Assembly (NCBI RefSeq): GCF_000282215.1
Contig: NZ_AKJS01000129.1
Span: forward strand, 1-64,000
Direction of reading: 5' to 3'
DNA: 64,000 bases
Source of the DNA: Pseudomonas sp. GM21
GTDB taxonomy: Bacteria > Pseudomonadota > Gammaproteobacteria > Pseudomonadales > Pseudomonadaceae
Positions 54,243 to 62,455 of the stretch are shown in pieces (the stretch's first letter is position 1; every line of letters starts with the position of its first letter). A model generated the notes under the pieces. The model was not told where the DNA came from and did not search any database. It saw only the letters and a program-made list of their open reading frames with translations. Position numbers and translations under genes: made by a program.

Positions 54243-55370
54243 CTACCCGTTCCTGGGCAACACCACCGTAAACAGCGTCCCGTCAGTCTCGTTCGAGCTG
54301 ACCTCTATCGTCCCGCCATGGGCATTCACCACTTCGTTGACGATGAACAACCCCAAGCCAAGGCTGGTCGTTGGCTGACCCAATTCCTCGTCGGCGCTGC
54401 GCACCAGCGGATCGAATATCGTGCTCAGAGCGTCCTCGGGAATCGGCACGCCAAAATTGTGCACCGTCAGGCGAACCGTATCCGGCTCCCCTATAACGGT
54501 GACGGTGACGTCCCGTTTGTTCAAACCGTGCTGCAACGCATTGCCAATCAGGTTTTGTAGCAGCTGATCAAGGCGCCCGGCATCCCAGACACCTCGGGTA
54601 TCGCCCACGACGCTTACTATCGGGTCGCACTCCGGGTTACCGGCGCATGCGACGGCAATCGCGGTATGGGCGGCGTCCGCCAGGTCCATGGGCGCCGGTT
54701 CAATGGGCAGGCTCTTGCCCAATCGACTGCGCACCAGTTCCAGCAAATCGCTGACCATCACCGCCATGTGCCGAGCACCACGCTTTATGCTGTTCGCACA
54801 GGCCAACGCGTCGCCTTCGAGCGCGGTTTTACGCAGCAGCAGTTCGGTGGACATGCTCACGGCTTGCAGCGGTGCACGCAGGTCATGACCGAGGATCGCC
54901 AGAAAGATATCCCGTGAGCGATTGACCTGTTCGGCATAGGCCGCAGTGGACTCGGCGAGGGCTTCGTCGATGGCTTCGTTGAAGCGGATCATGTCCTGGA
55001 AGTAGGCCAGGTCCGGTGATTCGAGGCTGTTGACCCACAAGCGAATCACACAGGCTCGCAGGTGGCGGAATTCGCTGGTCATCTGCACCAGATCGAAACC
55101 CACGGTATGGCGCAGCTCGCCATGGCTGGCGCCGGCCGCATCCAGGCTTGGGGTTTTCTCCGGCCCTTCACCCTTGGCCTTGGCGACCTGTTCGCTGGCG
55201 GTTTGTGCTGTTGTCATGTCTCGGGCAGCCGCTAACAGGATCGCCTTGGCGTGATCGCGCAAGGCCACACGATCCATATTTTCGGCCGCTGGCGTGATGG
55301 TTCTGGCGAACTGCTCCCATTCATCGACGATACGGTCCACGTGTTGCCTGATGAATTCGGATAAGCGCAT
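54243..55370 (-). CDS. Orphan soluble histidine kinase with RsbRD-like N-terminus
   Basis: A 375-residue kinase without membrane segments. Residues ~1-145 look like an RsbR-type N-terminal sensor (DUF/RsbRD): all-helical, starting MRLSEFIRQHVDRIVDEWEQFA. The HisKA phosphoacceptor is His162 in ILGHDLRAPLQAVSM. The ATPase domain has N-box NLIGNALQHG and G-box GLGLFIVNEVV. No response regulator is next to it, so its partner is elsewhere. RsbRD domains act in stress sensing in other bacteria, and the signal here is unknown. It is divergent from the NEL effector gene. Confidence 0.88.
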   Translation of the reverse strand: MRLSEFIRQHVDRIVDEWEQFARTITPAAENMDRVALRDHAKAILLAAARDMTTAQTASEQVAKAKGEGPEKTPSLDAAGASHGELRHTVGFDLVQMTSEFRHLRACVIRLWVNSLESPDLAYFQDMIRFNEAIDEALAESTAAYAEQVNRSRDIFLAILGHDLRAPLQAVSMSTELLLRKTALEGDALACANSIKRGARHMAVMVSDLLELVRSRLGKSLPIEPAPMDLADAAHTAIAVACAGNPECDPIVSVVGDTRGVWDAGRLDQLLQNLIGNALQHGLNKRDVTVTVIGEPDTVRLTVHNFGVPIPEDALSTIFDPLVRSADEELGQPTTSLGLGLFIVNEVVNAHGGTIEVSSNETDGTLFTVVLPRNG

Positions 55371-55610
55371 GGCCGGTTTCCTGACTGAAGGTCTTGGCAG
55401 CTTAGTCTTTTTACCGACGGCCCAATACTACCGTTCACGCGCAGGTTCAGAGAACGAGGCGGTCAGGGTGGTAATTAATTATTTTTCAGGTTTTAAAGTT
55501 GAATGTGAGTGACTGTTTTCAAGCGGTTTGTCAGCAGTTATTTAATCTTTTGTTTTTGTCGTCGTTGCATAAGCTAGGTGCTCTTGTCGTCGCATAGGGG
55601 TTTTTGCGAA
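55371..55610. other. AT-rich intergenic region before the NEL effector gene
   Basis: 240 bases with a falling GC content towards the effector gene (AATTAATTATTTTTCAGG near 55473-55490). No -35/-10 pair, hrp-box or other named site was found with certainty. Confidence 0.4.
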
Positions 55611-58600
55611 ATGGAAGCGTCATCAGATGGAACTGTATTGGACACATCTTCGTCGGTGTCCGACGAGGGTGAGAACGTTTATCTGGAATACCTCACACAA
55701 AAAGTCCCGGCGTTTATAAAGACCGTGCCCGCTGACAGGCTTGAATCATTCGTCAAGCAAAGTCCGGCCGTTCCCGAGTGGTATGCCCGTGCGCGCGCCA
55801 TGGATCGCCAGTACCTGAAAGGGCTTATCGATGAGCGCTGGCGATTGCAGGGCCCTTTGGAAAAAACACTCAATGATTTGCAACAAGACATCAACACCTT
55901 TGCGCAACCGTTACTTGTTCACGCCCTGAAAGATCAGCTGGATCTTGAACTGGACGTTAATACAACGTTAGTGCGGCTTTATGTTCCCGCCACACTGACA
56001 TTTGGCATTGATACCCATGCCAGTCGAATCAGGCAATACACGTTGCTGGAAGCGGCTCTGCACAATTTTGAAGAGCCGGAAACACAGGCCGGCGCCTTTC
56101 GCGATGGCTCCGGTATTTTCACCCGGGATGCCGAGGGGGAATTGCAACGCCAGACACTGACGGTCGAACAGTTTGCCTCCCTGTGCAGGACGCTGGATAT
56201 CGGCGCCCAGTATCAAAAACACATGACTGCATTGCTCAAGCCGGAAAACGTTGATGCCAGGACTACGCTTGAGCGGCATGCCGTCGCCTGCGAAATAGCG
56301 GCTTTCAACGAGTCAGCGCTTATTGCGTATCTGAAAAACGACCTCTCTTATTATTCATACAGCAAGTTGCAGGACGTACGGGATCGTAAAAGCAACATCA
56401 TGCTGGGCAGTCGGCCCCTGCAATGTCATCGCTTGTCTCTCATGGGGTTCAAACTGACCGGCGTTGTATTGTTCAGCGCAGTGGCAGACTCCTCGCTGGT
56501 GAAAAAAACCTATGACAGTCTGATTCCGGCGCACCAGCAATTGCTGATGGAATGGTCTCAGCGCTTGTCGATATTGCCGGGCCAGGAGTTCGAGCAGTTC
56601 AAGCTGCTCGAGGCGTTTTTCGCCAACGGCCCCAGCGGCATGATTGATGAAATGCTCCGTCAGGATGATATCCATCAACAAAGTCGTCTGGACGGTACAT
56701 TGATCGCTTATATACCGGACGACCCTGATCACCCGCTCAAGGAATATGCATCGTTCACTGAGTTCATGAAGGTGCTGATCAGCCAGTTGCGTGCACCGGA
56801 CTATCAACAGTTTTTCAGTCGGTTCGTGGCGCAAAAAGACAAGGGTCGTTTTTTCTCGCGAGTCAACGAGCGCCTCACTACCTTTACCTGGCATCAACGC
56901 GAGCCCTTGGATATGGGCCCCTGGTGGAGGGAAACCGCCACGGAAAACCCCGATGCAGAGCCGGTCACCAACCTCGTCACGGGCGATATCTGGCGTCATA
57001 TTTCAGGTTGGCGCAGGGAGAAAGCCATCGCCGACGCGCGACACATTGCCGTCCCGACGGGTGATGAAGATGCCGCCACTCGCTGGGCGCGGTTGACCAG
57101 TTACTTGAGTCTGGGCTGGAACGTGTTCAATTTCGGCGCCCTGTTGGTGCCCGGGCTGGGCGAAGCGATGTTGGGCATCATGGTCGGGCAAATGCTGCTC
57201 GAAACCATGGAGGGCATTGAAGACTGGAGCAAAGGCGACAGGGACGAAGCCGCGGGTCTGCTAGCCGGGGTCATGATCAATGCGGCCCAGGTGGCACTGA
57301 TGATGGCCGGCCACGTATTGCCCGCTCGGCTCCCGACGCCAGTCAGGGCGTCGTCTTTTGTTGACCAACTGAAAAAGGTCGAACTCCCCGATGGCTTTAC
57401 CCGTCTCTGGAACCCGGACCTGAAACCCTATGAGCACTCGGTTTCCCTGCCCAAGGATGCACTGGCGAATGAGCGAGGTCTTCATCGACACAATGGCAGG
57501 GACTTTCTTCCACGGGAGGGCAAGCACTTTGAGGTCACCGACGATCCGCTGACCGGCCAGCCGCGTTTTCAGCACCCGAACAGATCGACGGCCTATCAGC
57601 CGAAGATGAAACACAACGGTGCCGGTGCCTGGCAGACCGAATTCGACCGTCCCATCGAATGGGACAAGACCACCCTCATGCGGCGTCTGGGACCTATGGT
57701 CGACGGGTTTGATGAAGCGACGCTGGAACACGTCCGTATCGCCAGTGGTGTCGAAGAAAATGCACTGCGCAGGTTGCAGGTGGAAAACGCCGCGCCACCG
57801 GCGTTACTCGTCGACACGATAAGACGCTTCCAGGCATGGGCTGAAACCGAGAAACAGCAAGGCCCGTTGACCTACCTGCAACGAAAGACCCGTTTCGATA
57901 CGCTCTATAACGCCCATCAATTTTCAGGCAATGCCGGTGTGCGGGTGATACAGGACGCCTTTTCGCACTGCCCGGCCAACCTTGCCGAAGAGCTATTGGC
58001 CGCCGCTGCGCCCGAAGACCTGCGTGCGGTTTTGGAGAAAAAACGTCTTCCCTTGAGGCTCAAGGAGCAGGTGCGTGCAGCCTTGCTGGAGGTGCGTACG
58101 ACGCGTGCCTATGAAGGGCTTTTCCTTGAATTTCTGTACACCGCAGATACCGAAAGGCTGGCGTTGCACACCCTGGAAACATTGCCGAACTGGCCTGGCG
58201 ATGTGCGCATCGAAATCCGCGAGCATTCATTCACCGGTCCCCTGCGAGACAGCATTGGCCCGCAAGACGCAAGCGTGCGAAAAGTGCTGGTGAGTAGCGA
58301 CGGTGACTATCAGGCGCGGGACGCTGCCGATGAGCATCTGCATGGTGCCGACAATCTGTTTGCTTCGGTGCTGCATGCGCTACCCGACACGCAACGTATT
58401 GCGCTCGGTTATGAGATCAATCAAGGGGAAACACTCAGGCAAGCGGTTCAAAGGGCACCACTGGCGCGGGACCGGTTGCAACCGATACTGGCGGACAACC
58501 CGATCCGCAAGCCGTTTTATGATCCGCAAACGATGAAACTTCGCGGCGGTATGCAAGGTGGCGTTCAAGGCATTCAACGCCTCACCGCACGGCTGACTCC

Positions 58601-60566
58601 ACAGGAACGGGTCAGGAGTGTGCGTCCCGGCTGGACAGAAGATGAAGCCCGGGCCTTTCTGGAGGGCGACGGTCGCGAAGGCAGCCCGCAGCAGCGGGCC
58701 AGTGAACTTGTGTCGCAGTTCAACCGACTCAACGCCAACTTCCAGCGCTGGCTGAATTCACCCACTGACTCCTTCAGGTTCAGCGCCGCAGGAAGAGCCG
58801 AATGGCAGTCAAGAAATGCCTTATACACAGCGATCAGGCAATGCTGGCAGCACACCGGGGCGAGGGATATGGACGTCTTCGGCAATGTGCATGGAATAAC
58901 ACTGGACCTGAGCGGTATGCCACTGGGCAGGCATTTGGCGACGATGCCGCCTCTGGAGGGTGATTTCGGGCATGTCACCCGCCTGAATCTGCTGAACACC
59001 GGGTTGGCCGATGCTCAAGTGTCGCTGCTCGATCACTTCCCCAGGCTTCGCCACCTGAACCTCAACGAAAACCCGCTCACACGGTTTCCTCGCGTGGTGG
59101 GCCGGATGCATGGGCTGACAGAGTTGAATCTGCGTGGCAATCGGATGGTGCTGGACGAACCGGCGGTGGCCGATCTGGGCGGGCTTGTGCGCCTGGAAAG
59201 CCTGGACCTGATGGGTAATCCGTTGGGATGCGTTCCCGATATCGGCCGCATGCCCATGCTGCATACACTGCTGTTGACTGATACGGGCATTTCCACCTGG
59301 CCTGACGGATTGTTTTCCCTGCCCAGGTTCCGGCATTTTTATCTGGATATTCAATTGAACCGGATCCTTGACGTCCCTCCGGTTGCGCGGGGCAGCGCCG
59401 ATGCGGAACTGTTGGCGCGCACGGTATTGAGTCGCGATCCGCGGTGGTTGCCGGAGGCCAATCTGCAGACGTTGCGCGACTACATTCAGTCCGTCGGTAT
59501 GGACCCTGATCGGCCTTATCCGCCCCGTGGCATACGCGATAGCCTCGATTGGGAACAAGGGCTGACCCGGCCTGAGTGGGTCGCCCGACAGGAAGTCTGG
59601 AATGAGGTCGAGGATGAGCACGGTTCAGTGCCATTTTTCAACGAGATCCGCAAGCTGACCGAGTCGTATCACTTCAAGCATGACATCGCCTTTCGGGTGG
59701 ACATGACCGCCAAGGTCTGGCGCATGCTCGACGCCATGTCCCAAGACACCCCGCTGCGAGAAAAACTGTTCACGATGTCGACGGCGCCGACGCAGTGTGT
59801 CGATGGCGGGGCTCAACTGTTCAATGCCATGGGTGTGGAAGTGTTGATTCACGAAGCCTATGAACTGACGAGCCGGAATCTGGTGGAAGCAGAGCTGCTG
59901 CAGCTGGCGCAGGGCAAATCCCGTCTGGATGAGCTGAGCAGAATCGCCCACAAGGTCATTGGTGAGCGAACGAGTCAGGGCGAGCAGTTCAGACGCGTCA
60001 ATGCGGCAGGTGAGGTCACGGGCACCATTGATGAAGTCGAGGTCCATCTGGCCTACATGACGGACCTGGCCGACCGCCTCGAACTGCCCTGGCAGTCTCG
60101 AAAAATGCAGTTCAGAAACATCGCCGCGGTCACGCCACAGATGATCGAAGCGGCCGGTCAGCGTGTGCTGGATCTGGAGGCCGGGGACTTGCTGCGTGAT
60201 TCGATCAGCGAGCAGCCGTTCTGGTCTTCTTACATCCAGGGCTCCAATCGTCGTGCGTTCAACGCCATCCGGCGCCGTATCGACGCGACCACCGATTTTT
60301 ACATGGCGCTGGAAAAACGGGCGACTCCGTCCCTCTCCTTGCCGGAAAAAGCGCAATTGAAAGAAAAAATCCGGGTACTCGCCGCCGAGCTTGGCAAACC
60401 GGAAAGCGAGTTCGCCCCGGGACTGGTCATGAGCGCTCAAGCGTATGAAAGCGAAATGGGCCAGCTCAATGCCCAGACGCAAACATTGCTCAAGACGCTG
60501 ACCCGACAAGCGATGGACCGGGCAAAACTGCAACGGGCCGAAACGCCCCTCACCCTGAAACACTGA
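55611..60566 (+). CDS. Toxin-domain LRR protein with NEL-type E3 ubiquitin ligase
   Basis: A 1651-residue protein. Residues ~20-450 match the dermonecrotic-toxin-like domain (DUF6543) of Pseudomonas. A hydrophobic segment follows (~496-565, GWNVFNFGALLVPGLGEAMLGIMVGQ). The central module at ~680-990 is shared with the 46465 gene. Leucine-rich repeats cover ~1094-1264 (for example LRHLNLNENPLTRFP and LTELNLRGNRM). The end is a NEL domain with the catalytic Cys1396 (APTQCVDGG). NEL enzymes such as IpaH/SspH ubiquitinate host proteins. No signal peptide or chaperone gene is seen. The ATG at 55611 was chosen; a GTG at 55578 is possible. Confidence 0.87.
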   Translation: MEASSDGTVLDTSSSVSDEGENVYLEYLTQKVPAFIKTVPADRLESFVKQSPAVPEWYARARAMDRQYLKGLIDERWRLQGPLEKTLNDLQQDINTFAQPLLVHALKDQLDLELDVNTTLVRLYVPATLTFGIDTHASRIRQYTLLEAALHNFEEPETQAGAFRDGSGIFTRDAEGELQRQTLTVEQFASLCRTLDIGAQYQKHMTALLKPENVDARTTLERHAVACEIAAFNESALIAYLKNDLSYYSYSKLQDVRDRKSNIMLGSRPLQCHRLSLMGFKLTGVVLFSAVADSSLVKKTYDSLIPAHQQLLMEWSQRLSILPGQEFEQFKLLEAFFANGPSGMIDEMLRQDDIHQQSRLDGTLIAYIPDDPDHPLKEYASFTEFMKVLISQLRAPDYQQFFSRFVAQKDKGRFFSRVNERLTTFTWHQREPLDMGPWWRETATENPDAEPVTNLVTGDIWRHISGWRREKAIADARHIAVPTGDEDAATRWARLTSYLSLGWNVFNFGALLVPGLGEAMLGIMVGQMLLETMEGIEDWSKGDRDEAAGLLAGVMINAAQVALMMAGHVLPARLPTPVRASSFVDQLKKVELPDGFTRLWNPDLKPYEHSVSLPKDALANERGLHRHNGRDFLPREGKHFEVTDDPLTGQPRFQHPNRSTAYQPKMKHNGAGAWQTEFDRPIEWDKTTLMRRLGPMVDGFDEATLEHVRIASGVEENALRRLQVENAAPPALLVDTIRRFQAWAETEKQQGPLTYLQRKTRFDTLYNAHQFSGNAGVRVIQDAFSHCPANLAEELLAAAAPEDLRAVLEKKRLPLRLKEQVRAALLEVRTTRAYEGLFLEFLYTADTERLALHTLETLPNWPGDVRIEIREHSFTGPLRDSIGPQDASVRKVLVSSDGDYQARDAADEHLHGADNLFASVLHALPDTQRIALGYEINQGETLRQAVQRAPLARDRLQPILADNPIRKPFYDPQTMKLRGGMQGGVQGIQRLTARLTPQERVRSVRPGWTEDEARAFLEGDGREGSPQQRASELVSQFNRLNANFQRWLNSPTDSFRFSAAGRAEWQSRNALYTAIRQCWQHTGARDMDVFGNVHGITLDLSGMPLGRHLATMPPLEGDFGHVTRLNLLNTGLADAQVSLLDHFPRLRHLNLNENPLTRFPRVVGRMHGLTELNLRGNRMVLDEPAVADLGGLVRLESLDLMGNPLGCVPDIGRMPMLHTLLLTDTGISTWPDGLFSLPRFRHFYLDIQLNRILDVPPVARGSADAELLARTVLSRDPRWLPEANLQTLRDYIQSVGMDPDRPYPPRGIRDSLDWEQGLTRPEWVARQEVWNEVEDEHGSVPFFNEIRKLTESYHFKHDIAFRVDMTAKVWRMLDAMSQDTPLREKLFTMSTAPTQCVDGGAQLFNAMGVEVLIHEAYELTSRNLVEAELLQLAQGKSRLDELSRIAHKVIGERTSQGEQFRRVNAAGEVTGTIDEVEVHLAYMTDLADRLELPWQSRKMQFRNIAAVTPQMIEAAGQRVLDLEAGDLLRDSISEQPFWSSYIQGSNRRAFNAIRRRIDATTDFYMALEKRATPSLSLPEKAQLKEKIRVLAAELGKPESEFAPGLVMSAQAYESEMGQLNAQTQTLLKTLTRQAMDRAKLQRAETPLTLKH

Positions 60567-60645
60567 ATCGACGTGGATGTCGATGACGGCACGAAAACCG
60601 ATGGTTTCGTGCCGGCCTATTACTTCGTACATAAGGAAATGTACC

Positions 60646-62409
60646 TTGCGAAACACTCACGAAAGCAGCAACAAAAATGCTGCGCAACCACCGGCTACCG
60701 AGCAGCAAAGTGTTCACGCCGAATTCATGGCCAGCGCCGTTCCGGCCTGGCTGGTAAATGCTTCCCCCGAACGGCGAGAGGCAGTGAAAAACGCTGCGCT
60801 CGTTCTTCCCGACTGGTACCAGGCGGCATCGCCGGCGCAGCGTCAGGCCTTGAACGCGAGTTTTGTGGCGAGTGTGACGTCGCAGACCCTGCTGGATAAA
60901 ACGATGTCCCGCCTGCAGGACATTGATGCTTTTGCGCAGCCGTTACTGGTCAAGGCGCTCAAGGATCAGTTCGCCGTGGAACTGGACGTCACTAAAACCT
61001 TCCTGCAACTGAAAAAGCCTCTGGAGATGGGCATTCTGGACATCGAGGTCGGCACCTTTGAGGTGCTGAAGTTGCCGCTGCTGCAAGCCGCGCTGCACAA
61101 CTTCGAAGCGCAGGAGTGTGCGCCCGCTTACTTCCATTCCTCCTCAGGCTTTGTTGTCGAATCGACGCCGGGCCAGTTCAGCGAAGTTCCCACGGCCCTG
61201 ACGGTGATGCAGTACCTGAAGCTGTGTCGGGAGCTGGACATTGGTGCGAAGTATCAGGCGTATCTGAAAGACTTTTTGCAACCTTCCAGTCCCGTGGCCG
61301 AAGCCGTGCTGCGCAAGCGCTTTGTGGACAGTCAAAAAGCTGCGATGCGCGCGGCTGCCGAGCTCGCCTTGCTGAAGAAGGACATCGAACCCAAGGATTA
61401 CTCGATGATCCTGTCGGTGATTGACGGAGAACTCAACCCGAAGATCGACAACACACCCGTGTGGATATGCGACCTGGTGTTGATGAAGAAACGAATGACC
61501 GGCTGCGTGCTTTTCCATATCTGCGAAAAGTATCGCTACTCCGATGATATCCTTCTCTACATTCCCCACGACCCGCAGCACCCGTTGAAACGCTACAAGG
61601 GCCGGGAAATGGAGGCGACCTTGAAGCGTCTGTTCATGGCCTCTGACGCCTCGCCACCGGCTAACGGTGGCCCGACGGCGTATCAACGCTTTTTCAGCCA
61701 GTTCGTTGCCTATGCCGATCGTCCATATTACTTCAGTCAGTTCACACGCAAAGCCGCGGATGCCCCGCCAGACCGGCTAGCGCCCTTGCGATCGCCCTTG
61801 TGGAAAGCGATTGAAGTGCTCCCTCCGTTTTTTTCTGCCTTCTACCAGCTTAACGAGCTACCTCCCGAATCACCGTCCCGACAGGAACCGGTCGATGAAC
61901 TTTATCTCCCGATCAAGGGCTACCGGCAGCATGGTTTCTGGGGGCCGAACGTCGATCCCTGGGTGGATCTCTATGAGCAAAGTCGTAACAAAATCCTGGC
62001 TGATGCCCGCAGCCACGCAGTTCCCTCTGCCGATGTCGATGCCAGGGTCCGGGCAGAAAAAATGGCTCGGCTGCTCAATATCGGCATGCTGGTATTGAAC
62101 GCCGCCTCGATGTTTGTACCGGTGCTGGGTGAGGTGATGATCGGGGTGATGGCCGGCCAGATCCTGTACGAGACATTTGAAGGTGCCATTGAGTGGAGCG
62201 AAGGTGATCGCAACGCGGCCTGGGCTCACCTGACCGACGTGGTGGAAAACCTCGCGCTGATTGCCGTGCTGCACGGGGCAGGAAAAGGCCTGGGCAAACT
62301 GGCAGCGGTGAAGCCCGAACCCGTGGTCGAGGCGTTGAAACCCGTTTACCCGCGAGGGCTGGCAGCAACTCAACGACTATCGGGACCGTCTGCAAGCGCT
62401 AAGGCCTGA
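60646..62409 (+). CDS. N-terminal part of a second toxin-LRR-NEL gene (frame broken)
   Basis: A 587-residue frame that matches the first ~590 residues of the upstream protein: toxin-like domain (MSRLQDIDAFAQPLLVKALKDQFAVELD) and the hydrophobic segment LGEVMIGVMAGQILYETFEG. The TTG at 60646 has AAGGAA 8 bp upstream. An ATG at 60577 is also in frame but has no site. After ALKPV the sequence turns non-homologous and stops at 62407. The LRR and NEL parts continue in the next frame. This is therefore the first half of a gene damaged by frameshift and internal deletion, or less likely a true short protein. It follows the upstream gene by 79 bp. Confidence 0.7.
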   Translation: MRNTHESSNKNAAQPPATEQQSVHAEFMASAVPAWLVNASPERREAVKNAALVLPDWYQAASPAQRQALNASFVASVTSQTLLDKTMSRLQDIDAFAQPLLVKALKDQFAVELDVTKTFLQLKKPLEMGILDIEVGTFEVLKLPLLQAALHNFEAQECAPAYFHSSSGFVVESTPGQFSEVPTALTVMQYLKLCRELDIGAKYQAYLKDFLQPSSPVAEAVLRKRFVDSQKAAMRAAAELALLKKDIEPKDYSMILSVIDGELNPKIDNTPVWICDLVLMKKRMTGCVLFHICEKYRYSDDILLYIPHDPQHPLKRYKGREMEATLKRLFMASDASPPANGGPTAYQRFFSQFVAYADRPYYFSQFTRKAADAPPDRLAPLRSPLWKAIEVLPPFFSAFYQLNELPPESPSRQEPVDELYLPIKGYRQHGFWGPNVDPWVDLYEQSRNKILADARSHAVPSADVDARVRAEKMARLLNIGMLVLNAASMFVPVLGEVMIGVMAGQILYETFEGAIEWSEGDRNAAWAHLTDVVENLALIAVLHGAGKGLGKLAAVKPEPVVEALKPVYPRGLAATQRLSGPSASAKA

Positions 62410-62455
62410 ACTCCTGGAAGGAAGCTTGCCGGATGCCTTTAAAGTGCAGGACTCA

